Source: Byssothecium circinans (Eukaryota; Ascomycota; Dothideomycetes; Pleosporales; Massarinaceae). From it: a stretch of 64,000 nucleotides of DNA. The stretch covers positions 148,304 to 212,303 of the forward strand of contig ML977028.1 in the NCBI GenBank assembly GCA_010015675.1. The letters run 5' to 3'. Made by a program: the position numbers and the translations under genes. Of the stretch, positions 11,071-21,785 are shown piece after piece (within the stretch, counting starts at the first letter, position 1; each line of letters begins with the position of its first letter). The notes under the pieces were generated by a model. The model was not told the DNA's origin. It worked only from the letters and a program-made list of their open reading frames with translations, and did not search any database.

Positions 11071-13555
11071 TCAGACCATCCAGCTCTCTCGCTCTTTCTC
11101 GCTCGCACCAAGAAAATTCCTCACAACCTCGACGGCCTTATCCAGAGTCTGGGATGTTGCAGTCGGCATACCTTTGGGAATCTTTTCCAATACCAGATCC
11201 ATTCGTGCAATCAATCCGTACGCAAGGCCAAAGTCGCGATCACTGGTCTTTCCCTCCTTCCAAGATTGCTTCGAAGCCAACCCCTCTTGGAAGAGCTCCT
11301 GACCTACCTTGCGGTCAATCTCAAAGAGGAGTCCAGTGCACTGACGAGCTGTCTTGAGATAGTCAACATTGTAACGATTAGCGACGGCGGGAAGATGTCC
11401 AGGTTTCTCAAGCTCCTTCAAAAAAGGGAGAACTCCCCGCGTACCCAGGATGGAAGAGTAGGCCTTGCTCTTCTTCGGGTTGGAAACAAGTTCATCAAGA
11501 CGAAGCACGGTCCGATCAAGCGACGCCTTACCGTCCTCGTTCAGGTATTCACGAAGAATAGCCGCCATAGGATGCGGATCGATGTCCAAATTCTTCTTCG
11601 TGAGCTGTTCGAAGGCGACAGGCTGTCCGTCGCGGAAGCTCTGTCGCATACCTCTAGCCATCTTTCGAGTCCACCCAGAGGACTGGAGAAAATGGGTCAG
11701 GAGCTTGTCATGCGACGTCGTAGGCTCGCCAAGGAACAAAGAGCTCTTGTCGAGACGGATGATTTCATCCATCTCATCCCATTGCCCAGTAAGCTTCCCG
11801 CCTATGGCTAGGGCATGGTACAGATGTGCTACCATGAAGATATGCTGGAGCCTATTCGCAAACTGGATTCCGAAGTCTTCATAGTTGAGTAATAGGCTGA
11901 TGCTCAACTTGCTGCGGAATGCCGGATTCACGAGGCGGAGGAACTTTGCATCCTTGGGAGGCATTACGATGCTTGAATGAAGTGTATCCAGAGTTGCACG
12001 ATCGCCGATAGGATCTTGTACTCCATTATCAGATAGCTCTTTCAAGTACGCTTTATGCGTGCTCTTCAGACCTGGGACAGGGTAGTCTCGATGGATGCCG
12101 TAGAAGTCGGTCCCCTCGGCGGCGCTGCGCAACCAGATATACCTTACTTTCTCGAGAGGCCAATCTCGAATCCAATAAGCGATGGTACGGCACATTTCTT
12201 TTGGCTTATTGATAACCAGCATCCCATTGTATTCCTTGCCTGCCGAATCAAGCTGATCGATGATGTTTTTGGCCGTGGTCATCGTGTTGATCAGTGGTTT
12301 GGCGGTTTCAAGTGGCTCGGTACGCCTAATGCGGCGCATGATGTCCGCAGCGACCACTATATCGAACGCCACAACCTTCTTGTCGGCAAGTGTATGGTAT
12401 GTCTGTGACAAAATATCGAGGGTCTGGATGCGCAATGGCTGTGGGAACTTGCTGTGCTTTCCTTTAGGATCGAAGTCGCGAGCACGAGAGCCCTGATTGA
12501 AAGTTAGCTACGTACAACAACAATGAGAATTTACTTACATATTCTACGCTTAGGTCCATCCAGCATTGTGCCAAGTACTCAAAATCATCCTTCTTATCCT
12601 GATCGGCGCCCTTCAACTTCGGGATTCTCATCAAAAAGTTTGGATTGCGCAACTGCTCATCCAAAATTGTCTGAAGGTAAGAAGTTGTGTCCAGAAAGAA
12701 GTCACCGGTGCTGTGGTGATCGACTGGCAGTGCAAGTTGATGCTCGTTGGCGAAACTCTGAAGGCTCGTCAAGCCCTGCTGAACATGGCGAGTCACGACT
12801 TCTGCCATGAACAGTGGAGTAAGGTCGTCGCATGAGCCCGTGCGATTGGCCTCGTACTTGGCCACAACAAATTGGACCAGAGCCTTAGCCTCGTAAGCTA
12901 GGAACGACCATTTGGCCTCCAGCTCCTCAACCGGTAAGATCTTCGGAGCCCTGAATCGCCGGCTCCTCGGTGCCACTTCTTCGACATCAGTGGGTTGCAG
13001 AAGGTCTAGAAGATCTTCTGCCGAGTCCTCTGTGTTGGCAAGGTCCATGAGAACATCAAAGATTGTCTGACCGTCCGGAAGTGGTGAAGGATGCACCTGC
13101 ACAGAACCTTGGAGCGAGGCAACTGACTGGACAACGACCCGATCGCGGACGAGCCGTGCGCTCTCCATCATAACCCAAATGAAGTATTCGTGTCCATTAA
13201 GGTCTTTGATACTGGCCGGATTGCCATTCCAATCTTGAAGTGTGACGCGCTCCTTCGTCTCCTTGAACAGGTAGCGCGTTCCGAACATCTGTCGGAGGCG
13301 CACGGCACGTTTGTACGAGTTCCATACCTGCGGAGACATCGGTACGGTACTTTCTTGCTCGGAGATAGCCCTAGCGAAAGCTAGGATTTGCTCCGTGGTG
13401 AAAGTGTAGGCTGTTGACGGAGAACCAACCGAGAGCTCCACTTCTTCAGGCTCTGGCAGCTGCAGGCCAAGGGAGACACACATGTCGTGTATCATGGTTG
13501 TCCACGTGTCTGTATCGCTCTTGTACTGTGCGTGTAGGTTTGTATATTCCGCCAT
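11071..13555 (-). CDS. full-length DUF6604 protein
   Basis: Exons 13555-12539 and 12492-11071 join over a 46-nt intron (GTAAGT, GCTAAC branch, CAG) in phase 0 and give 813 aa. The N-terminus has the DUF6604 layout: a YKSDTDTW opening, then a TTEQILAFARAI block, a PQVWNSYKRAVRLR block and NGHEYFIWVMME. The remainder is alpha-helical and of uncharacterised type, with a long Leu-rich C-terminal half. It is the only full-length member in the window; the three related neighbours are short. Function is unknown. No membrane segment is obvious. The start is the first in-frame ATG. Confidence 0.8.
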
Positions 13556-14558
13556 TTTTATAGAGCGTGGTGTGGTATGCTTGGTTGGAGGAGCGAAGTT
13601 GTGGTATACCTACACATAGATGTTAGGGGCACATTTCAAGAGCTAAAGGGTAGAAGGACTTACAGTTCTTGTTTGGTGATGCTAACCTATACAATGGTTT
13701 GTTGATGGCGTAGGTGTGTGTGTGCCGTGGGCGTGTGTCGAGGCCTTGTGTCGTGGTTGTTTCTATAACGAGTGCGTGTGTCGGCGGGGTACGAAGTGAC
13801 GATTGATATACAGAGAGCAAAATTACTTGTGCCGCTAGCTAAGACCGACAATTGATAGTGACATAATACTCTTGCTCCGGCATACGTATATCGAGGAAAG
13901 TGCGATAATCCAAAGCGGCAGCGGGGAAAGGAGGCACAGACCTCGAAGCGTGACCGCGATTGCTGATGCAAGGCACTGGAGCGAAATTCGAAGCCCAGAA
14001 CACTCCTTGGACTCTATATGACGCTATAAGTTGCCAAGTATTCTATATGCGAGTCATAGTATCCTAAATGGGGCGTATGAGTTGACTATCAGTCACTGTA
14101 CCTTGGCCTAGAGAGGGCTTCCAAAGCGGGATCGGGTCTTCCCGATATATAGAATGAGTTCTGCAGATGCCGATCGCTCCAGCATCGCGCCTAAATATCA
14201 CAACGATATGAGAAATTGATTGTGGCATGATTCACCTGACAAGCTTAGTGGTGTTTGTGGCTTTCAATGTCCACGAGCACAATGCACAAACATCAAGGGG
14301 AGGAGTCATCGAAGAAAAAAGGGCAAACAATGAGAAAACTTTGTTAAATCTAGACTATTGGAAAGGGTTCTGGTCTCAAAAAGTACCCAAACGAATTAGT
14401 GGTCTAGCTACCAGCTTGCTTTATGGAAGTAATATAGCTGAGAAGTTCAAATAATTGTACAAGCCTCGACAAATATTAGAGTAGATACCTATTATGTGTT
14501 ACAAATCAAGTATATAAGCAGTCCCAATGTATTATACACCTAGTACTGCATTAGTGCC
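13556..14558. other. intergenic, no supported gene
   Basis: A GT-rich stretch near 13700-13760 marks the upstream side of the DUF6604 gene. A 75-codon plus-strand frame at 14227-14454 begins with a hydrophobic run like a weak signal peptide, but nothing else supports it. Confidence 0.45.
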
Positions 14559-15554
14559 TTAGAATTCCTTGATTTCGTCTTTGAAGGTATCGAGTCCATT
14601 TGCCATCTCGAGAAGCTCTTCGTATACTGGAGTGAAACATTTTCCTTCTTGCTGTGCTCCTTTGACAAACCCCTGTTCCATGCCATGCATATAATGCAAG
14701 AGAGTAGCCGCAAATCGGGAGGAGAAGTTCAGTTGATCGCCGTGGAGAATTGTCAGGTGAGAACGCGAAATGGAGTCAAGGCTAGACCAGGAAAGGAACT
14801 CGCATTCCTCTTCTGCAGCAATGTCTGGCTCGTACACTACTTGAGGTGTGGCCTCCGTGATGGATGGATCTGACAACATGGAATCATTTACGTCGTGCTC
14901 GGTCCTGGTCTCATCTTCCGCATCGGATTCAGGGTCCTCGTCATCTTCGACGACAAAGTTCGCAAGTTCATCCGCGAACGAGTCCATGTTGGATTGCGTT
15001 AGCTGTGTAGTGGGTCGAGGTGTGCGCCTCTGCACCTTTACACAACTAAAGAGCATCGCCCTAACTGTCACAAGTATTTGAATAAAGTACCTGTGCCCAC
15101 CCGTGCTATCGCCCCAGGTCTTTTCCTCGTACTCCTCCTCGTGTTGCTTTCGGTCTTTGATCGCTTGCTTGAAAGCGCGAAAGACATGTCTCGCCATGAT
15201 AATAGTGTGTTTCCTTTCCCCACACTCTTTCAAGTTCTGCGCCTGCCGAAGTATTTCTTGTGTAGACACCTTGTACCTTGACTGCGCTGGTGGCGTGGCG
15301 TTCGATATCGGAGCTGCTGGGGGTGTAGGCATAGGAGCAGAAGAAGATCCAAGCTGTTGGGTAGGCTTTGCCTCCTCACGCCGAGCCAAAGTACGCGCCC
15401 GTCCCTTGAGTTTACCTGGTTCTGTCAGGGGCGGTGGCGAGGTAGACTCGAATACCTGGACGCAGGGGACATCGTTGCCATAAGCCTTCCCTATATCCAT
15501 CAGCCGCGTAATCGCTTCATCGGTGCATTTCTTGTATCTTTCATATCGCGACAT
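14559..15554 (-). CDS. truncated-type DUF6604 protein
   Basis: A 331-aa single-exon protein starting MSRYERYKKCTDEAITRL. It shows the DUF6604 N-terminal pattern: YKVSTQEILRQAQNL, then HVFRAFKQAIKDRKQHEE, then GGHRYFIQILVTVRAMLF. A Pro/Ala-rich linker (about residues 60-90) precedes the core. An acidic segment (EDDEDPESDAEDE) leads into an EFLSWSSLDSISRSHL-type helix matching the equivalent part of the 11071-13555 protein. The protein then stops, lacking about 450 C-terminal residues of that neighbour. It may be a shortened paralogue that retains the recognition part. Function unknown. Confidence 0.7.
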   Translation of the reverse strand: MSRYERYKKCTDEAITRLMDIGKAYGNDVPCVQVFESTSPPPLTEPGKLKGRARTLARREEAKPTQQLGSSSAPMPTPPAAPISNATPPAQSRYKVSTQEILRQAQNLKECGERKHTIIMARHVFRAFKQAIKDRKQHEEEYEEKTWGDSTGGHRYFIQILVTVRAMLFSCVKVQRRTPRPTTQLTQSNMDSFADELANFVVEDDEDPESDAEDETRTEHDVNDSMLSDPSITEATPQVVYEPDIAAEEECEFLSWSSLDSISRSHLTILHGDQLNFSSRFAATLLHYMHGMEQGFVKGAQQEGKCFTPVYEELLEMANGLDTFKDEIKEF

Positions 15555-17584
15555 GGTGGGGCGAGTGCATTGCGCAGATGCTGTGTTCAGTGTTGCGCGA
15601 AGTAAGTGCGGCAGATTCGTGGAAGTGAATGTGTTGTGGGGATTTGGTTGACGCAGAGTGATTGAGGCGATTGTAAAGATACCATAGTATCAGTGTGGCA
15701 GATGGATCGAAAAATGGATTGATATATCTTGTTTCCGCCGTGGCGGCACACACAGTGGAGTCATGACGTTCAGGCAACGGTCTAAGGAATTTGTATTTGT
15801 GCGCGCACAACATATACCCCGCAACATATTTTTACCCTATAACTATATATTTAATTACGACAACAAATTTTATAAAAGCACTGCCTACCAGGGCCTCGGT
15901 TCTGTTGCTTGCATATTTCCGTTCGGTCTTCTGGGTAAGAGATAGCCACTGCTCTTATCGTGGGAGAACCTGGCTAGGTTAGATGCTTTTTTTATGTTTT
16001 TTTAGGCGCGGGTTCGAATCACGCATGGGGCGCCTTTTATTTTGCATATGGTCGCATCTCCGCAATTCGCGTTGAGTGCCACAGGTCATGCGTTCTTGCA
16101 AGCAATAATGGTCGCCTTCAAACTTCTTCCAGTTTGTTATTTGCGTGTCCCCACCCAGTGGCTGATTGGTCCCTGTGCGGTAATTTAGCGAATGTCAGCA
16201 TGAACGTTTCTCTGTGCTGTAGGACACGCATTTGGGTAGAAAAGTAAGGTTCACCTACGCGATCCCGAATAACTTGGCACTTGGAGATCAATTGTACGAT
16301 CAAACAAGTTTGCCTACTATTTAGCGGTAACAAGAAGACACAAAAGTATATTGCCGCCAGTCAAACACCGCTGAAATCTAATCTCACCTTGCATTTATAA
16401 TATGCCTCGAAATGTCGTCGCAATCTTCTCTATAATCCACAGTACATCTTCCAATCGGCCAATCAGATCGAACTGGAATTTAACTCAGTTCATTGTTATT
16501 CTGTACTTTTCTCTTAGTGTAGTGTCCGGTCATTCTGACCATGGCTTCCCCCATAACCTTGGGGGGGGTCCTCGACAGGAACGTGAGTTTCGGCAAATAA
16601 ATGTGTCTTTAGAGATTAACAAAATACCTTGCACTGCAGCGCAGACGCCTTATAAAATGTGATGCAGCTAATCAATCGACAATACGATACGCACGTGAGC
16701 TTCACCCGAGGACGACGTTCTCAAGCTCTAAGGCACTCAAAACCTCTGTCACCAGTTGGAAAGCGTCTGTGACTTAATCTCCCGCACTGCAACTGAACAA
16801 AACCAAGAAGGGTATTTTGAATGATGCTCCCTGTGAAGTGTTACAAGCCATACCATCTCCTGAGTCACCGTGATTTTACCCTTGGTTCCCTAGCGTTGAA
16901 AGATCCACGTTCGAAGGCAATTTGGCTGGGTATACATCCCCACTGAAGTCGTTCTGGGTCGCAGAAAGAGAGGCGAAAAGGTTCAGCGCACCCTCATCCA
17001 GCTCAATGTAGTTGATGATCCATACTATTATGTCCTGAGCACATATGCACTCTTGAGGCTGCTAGCTTGCAGCTCTAAACTTGACGGGTTGCCAACGAGT
17101 TTGGGTATCGAAAACGGAGGGGCGTGTGGTGCGTGTGGCAATCATAAAACTGACACGAAGAGAAGGAGTGTAGTTGAGATAAAACATCTCTCTTATTGAT
17201 GTATTGATGGTACATGAGATGAAAGTGCACATGTGGACGTTGGAGGTGGTGACATGTGAGACGGGTAAATAACACTAGCCAGCTTAGTCATGCACATCCA
17301 GATAACTATACACCGACTTGGATTAGCGTCCTTCTTCCCACTCACCCCACCCGGATGCTCATCACCAGAAACCAGAAAGATGCTCGTGCGACATCGCAAG
17401 TGGATAGATTGACGGCAAAGTTAGTAATTGCATTTGTGAAAGTCGAGACAGTGGTACTGAGGAGAAAGCCGACTTCGGAGATGATTCAGCGCCGCAATCC
17501 CATACCCCACTCAAAGGTTAGGTAAACTTTCGACATCTCTCCACCAGCTCCAAAGACCTCAGAAATCGGCTATCACTAACCGCA
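15555..17584. other. intergenic with B-box-like fragment
   Basis: No gene is supported in these 2 kb. Short frames on both strands overlap without plausible splicing. The one recognisable signal is the tRNA B-box-like GGTTCGAATC near 16013. Sequence upstream of 17585 should hold the promoter of the AhpD-like gene. Confidence 0.45.
16002..16034 (+). other. Pol III B-box-like tRNA arm relic
   Basis: GCGGGTTCGAATCACGC resembles a tRNA T-arm with one stem mismatch, followed by a T-rich stretch. No matching acceptor strand (GCCCCAT) or A box lies at the right distance upstream, so it is not a whole tRNA. It could be a tRNA fragment or SINE end. Confidence 0.25.
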
Positions 17585-18322
17585 ATGGATACTAAAGCAC
17601 CAAATCCACAACAATCGACTCGTCCTGACCTCCTCAATCTTTTCCAAAGCATCGAACAAACCTTCCCCTCTGGCACCCTCGGCGCAACACGCTGGTATCT
17701 CCTGGCCCTCGCTGCGCTCGTTGGCGGTACAGAACCCCTTCTAGCCGACCAACTCTACCTCTATCTCATCGCCAAACCCGATTGCCAACACTCTACCCAA
17801 CGCCAGGCGCTAGTCCGACGCCTACGCGAAGCTCTCGTGAAACTCATATCTATAGTCGGGGTATGCAAACCCATCGAATCTATCCTTTCCATCAGCAAGG
17901 TGGAGCGTCCTGAAGACCGCGACTATAGCTTCACACGCGAGGGATGGAATGCCGACGCCGCAAACCATGAGCGGGGCATGGGCTGGCTGCAGAAGATCTA
18001 CACGGGGAACATGGAAACCACGTTGAACATGTTCGCTGCACACAAGGACTTCCAGTGGATCAGCACCGAGATCACGTACGGTTTGTATCTAAGTGATCGA
18101 CAGGTGCTGGATGACTTGGACACTGAGATCGTGGTGCTGGTCGGAATAATGATCCAGAATCTGCCGCTGGAAACGCACTGGCATATTCGAGGAGCGAGAA
18201 GGATTGGAATGAGCATTGAGGATGTGAAGGCGGTTATGGAATGCGTCAGGAAGGTGGGGGAGTTTATGGGGACGAAGTTAGATAGGATTCCAAGTGCCGA
18301 AGAGGTGGAGAGTGATGTTTAA
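17585..18322 (+). CDS. AhpD-like / carboxymuconolactone decarboxylase fold
   Basis: A 245-aa single-exon protein. Its layout fits the fungal AhpD-like proteins of the carboxymuconolactone decarboxylase superfamily: an N-terminal helical part with a peroxidase-like Ala/Leu-rich segment (about 30-60), then MGWLQKIYTGNMETTLNMF, ISTEITYGLYLSD, a hydrophobic IVVLVGIMIQNLP helix and a closing HIRGARRIGMSIEDVKAVM. The classical AhpD CxxC pair is not visible in the core, so antioxidant activity is doubtful. The C-terminal family helices are complete and length is normal. It is flanked by gene-poor DNA and lies only 110 bp left of the transposon. Confidence 0.75.
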   Translation: MDTKAPNPQQSTRPDLLNLFQSIEQTFPSGTLGATRWYLLALAALVGGTEPLLADQLYLYLIAKPDCQHSTQRQALVRRLREALVKLISIVGVCKPIESILSISKVERPEDRDYSFTREGWNADAANHERGMGWLQKIYTGNMETTLNMFAAHKDFQWISTEITYGLYLSDRQVLDDLDTEIVVLVGIMIQNLPLETHWHIRGARRIGMSIEDVKAVMECVRKVGEFMGTKLDRIPSAEEVESDV

Positions 18323-18431
18323 TGAATGGACGCAATCATATGGTACCGGTAGAGGGGCATGAGTATACGAGGATTCTTCAGCAACCGCGTGGACGTATCC
18401 GTAAAATAACATCGTATCCCAAACCGCGGTA

Positions 18432-20215
18432 AGCTAGCCGACACTGATGCGAGCCACCCACTGATGCGAGCCATCTGCCAGGGATCAGCCACCCCTTGAA
18501 AAATCAATGTAATTGCCTCAACCTAGTTACAATTGCCACTCTATACACATAGACTGAAGCGTTTGAGCTGCTGTTTCAGCTGCTCTTCTTTCTGCAGCCT
18601 TTTCCTCAGCATCAATATCACGCTGTGCCTCAAGAAGCTGTGAGGCCCGTACAGCAATCATGATTGTATCTATATCTGCAAAGCGTTGATTTGGGTCAAC
18701 ACGAACCTTCTTTCGTAGCTGCGGAGGCTTAAGAGCTTCAAGTTGACTGTGTAGTCTTTTGTTCTCTATTTCTAGCTGCGCTGCGCGTATATTCGCTGCT
18801 GCAATTGCCTTCCCTACTTTTTGGAAGAGCTGGTGAGTCTTACGGCTAACACTCTCGTTCCTATAGAGCTCTCTCTAAGCTACAAAGAGATCACGAGGGC
18901 CGTAGGGGGTAGAGAGATAGCTCTCAGCAGGTTGAGGTTAATTCTAACGAGGTGGCGTAATAGGCCTTTAAGCCACTTAAGACGAGTTGACTACCCGCTC
19001 AATATTTAATAGACAGATGCCTGCAGTAGCCCATCCTGCTCGTATGACTCTCTCAGTAATTGCTTTCTCTCTAGCTGTATGGTATGCCGTGATAAAGCGT
19101 TCCTTTTTAACAGGTGCTGCGTCGTTAAGGTAGGATAGCTCTTAAATCTAGTGTTAATAGAATCTCTTTACTACTAAGAAAACTAAGAGATCTAGAGGCT
19201 ATAGGACGTGCAAGGAATAAGGAGGTAGGAATAGAAGCTGGATTCTATTCTGCTTGCAAAGCCATAGGAATTCTAGGCTAATGTGGCTGCCGTAACTATC
19301 CAAAATCAACATCCTCCAATAATCACGTGAGGGAGCTATATTAGGTAGAAATATACGCTGTAGCCACTTAGTCCCTATTATATTAGATGTCCAGCCATTC
19401 TATGAGGTTGTATAAAGCTAGTCTGGAACTACCGCAGGAAACCAAGTAGTCTGTAGGCTCTGGCCCTTAAATATCACCGCGCAGCGTAGTTTCTTCCCCG
19501 TAGCCGATACGCACTCGATTATTAACGCCCACTCGCGATTCTCTGGTGACTACTTGTAAGCCTTCTTTTTCTAGCTATCTGCAAGTACTCTAGTATTTGC
19601 ATATACACCTAGGGCCTTCCCAGTCTCATCCATATTCCACGTATCCTTAGCCTGTATCCCTAGCTTTATACGAAGCCTCTCGTAGAGCTGAAGAAACTCG
19701 CGTATCTGCTCTTATATTGCTCCCTTAGCCCGTGTAGCCTCTATCTTTCTACCCACAATAGATGCGACGCGTGGGTTGCGCTTAAGAAAGAAGGATATCT
19801 AATGCTTGCCCACAGAATTATTGTCTCTATTCATCCTTAGGATTCGATTCGCCATTTCTCGCGCGCGCGCGTGGGAGGGAGGAAAAGCGCGTGCGTCTTC
19901 TTCGAGGATCCATTGTACAAGAAACTCCTCTTGTTATAGAGTTAATCGTTGCTGGTATACGTGGCTGTTTTAGTTGCTCTGCCTGCCGCGCATGCGGGTA
20001 GAGAGCGTGGCTCGAGGGATACCGTACGCCTTTGCAGCAGCTCGTTGACTGGTAAAAACACCAGCATCAAGATCACTAATAGCTGCTTGAATAGTTGCTT
20101 CACGGTTGTCCATTTTAATCGAGTGGGTGGAGAGAAAATACGTGTTTTGATGAGAGCCTGAGTTCTGGGCGGATGGCTCGGAACAGTGGGTGGCTCGCAT
20201 CAGTGTCGGCTAGCT
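18432..20215. mobile_element. pogo/Fot1-type DNA transposon
   Basis: The 1784-bp element is bounded by inverted repeats starting AGCTAGCCGACACTGATGCG, perfect for 32 bp and extending to about 48 bp with three mismatches. A TA dinucleotide flanks each end (18430-18431 and 20216-20217), the target duplication expected for Tc1/mariner/pogo elements. The left end carries the motif CACTGATGCGAGCCA twice in tandem, a plausible double transposase-binding site. Inside is one degenerate minus-strand transposase. Intact ends with a broken gene imply it cannot move by itself but might be cross-mobilised by a relative. Confidence 0.9.
18527..20113 (-). pseudogene. degenerate pogo transposase (HTH + DDE)
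   Basis: The reading opens MDNREATIQAAISDLDAGVF..AAAKAYGIPRATL, the psq-type helix-turn-helix of fungal pogo transposases. Downstream, interrupted by many stops, are FPPSHARAREMANRILRMN, DTWNMDETG (first catalytic Asp region), RCAVIFKGQSLQTTWFPA and ILDSYGSHISLEFLWLCKQ (second Asp region, normally DGHGSH). A Gln/Lys-rich coiled-coil end, near PPQLRKKVRVDPNQRFADID, closes it. About 530 codons are covered, near full length. Stops are mainly TAG and TAA at likely former CAG, CAA or TGG codons, the pattern left by repeat-induced point mutation; I infer RIP from this. Confidence 0.88.
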
Positions 20216-21785
20216 TATGTCTTTTCGAAATTGTATGTGACCAATCAGGAGCTGAGATAAATTGACAGTTAGAACTAAGACCAATTGGCTTTAGCGGCTT
20301 CGCGCCGACGACAACCCACACCTGCTGATGCACTCTTGCTGCCATCTCCTAGCATCGACAGAACAGATGCCCCGACGCAGTGAGAAAATACCCTTCCACT
20401 CTGTCGCATCTAGAATGCATTAACGCTATCAATCAAATTCCAACTCTTCAAGTCCGACATCCTGGCCGACGCAGAGGTCTATCATGACAGGAGGATTTAT
20501 ATGCCGCTGCTTATCGCAAATAGACAGATACATAGGCATCTTGAGGCATTCACAAATGCCGTAAAGCGCTAAAGGTCATCATTCACACCAAGCAGCGTGC
20601 TCCAACCGCCGAGACACTGATATCATGTCCGCAATATATTCTCGCCTTCGCATCACTAGGCACGTTACTATTCAACCACCGAGAGAATGACAAAATTGAT
20701 AATTTATTACGATGATCTTGAGGAGTTTATAGCGCATGGTAATGGAGCTTATTTTGAGGCAATAGATGAGACCGGCTCGAGAGTATACGATACGTTGAAG
20801 ACGCATATTCGACCGAGTCCTTTATTGGTATAAATTGTTTACTCTCGGCCGGAGCTATCCAGAAATTCTACGAGATCCATACGGTTGATAACTGTCTCGA
20901 GATGGCCAGTTCGTTCTACGCCTGGAATTTGTCCCGCGAAATCCGTGATAGGGATAAGCATTGAGATAGCAAAGTGAATTATCCACCATAATCATCCCCT
21001 AACTGTCTGCGAGCATATACAAATCTTGCGCGGTACAATTATAATGGCACCAACAGCTGGCGCCGGACTCATATCAGCGACGTGTGGCAGTTTCTCCGAG
21101 GAGGAATGGCGAGAGAGGAATACCCCACAAAGGTGCAAGTCAAATACGAGGTGAAGATGACCAATATCTAGAGATAAACCGGCAGCCTGTTTACGATCTC
21201 ATTCACGGTGGCGTCGAGTTCGACCAACAGAACGAAATTCAACGAGGTTCCACGATAGAAAAGGTATCCCGCCACAGATGTGTTTCCGTTGGATGCAGAG
21301 AAGTGGGCGAGGGCGCGTTTTCTTCTTTTGTGAAAATTTGGGCGCACGCTGGCACTGCAAATCAGGAGAGAAATGTCCAGCCAGCGTAGGATTAGCGAGA
21401 TAACTACCTCGAGCCCAATGAAGATAAGGAAGACGCCGATGAGGACGAGTACTTCTGCCACACAATAGTTTGACCTATGCTATGGAACAGGTGGAGACTT
21501 GACTGGGATCCGCATTATGGGTTTTACGTACCCCCGGAAAGTAGATTTTACGACACCGTTGACTCTTGGTCACACCATTAGCTTCATGAATGGGGGGGAG
21601 GATGGTGGAATGACTGGAAAACAGGTGGTAATTCAACCGACGCCCGCGGAATTGCGAGCACTCGCCGATAATTGAATCGATCTGTACATGTAGTCCGTCT
21701 ATCCAATTGCACATCAAGCCTCGATCATTTCTGGTTTCTAGACCATGTCTGTCACCAAACCTTTCCCTCAACCTTCGCCACCAAA
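20216..21785. other. intergenic with weak frames
   Basis: Nothing is well supported. A minus-strand frame at 21168-21461 (97 codons) begins with a strongly hydrophobic run (VLVLIGVFLIFIGLEVVISL) and could be a small membrane protein or a fragment of one. A 48-codon frame at 20688 (IIYYDDLEEFIAHGNGAYFE) looks protein-like but is isolated, perhaps a relic. Confidence 0.35.

Noticed and set aside
14227..14454. 75-aa possible small secreted protein
   Set aside because: The hydrophobic start is weak, cysteines are lacking and the frame lies in AT-rich DNA; it is likely chance.
16002..16034. possible tRNA gene
   Set aside because: A T-arm-like sequence is present, but no acceptor partner strand, A box or anticodon arm lies at the right distance upstream.
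21168..21461. small membrane protein frame
   Set aside because: A long hydrophobic run alone, with overlapping open frames on both strands and no family signal, is not enough for a gene call.
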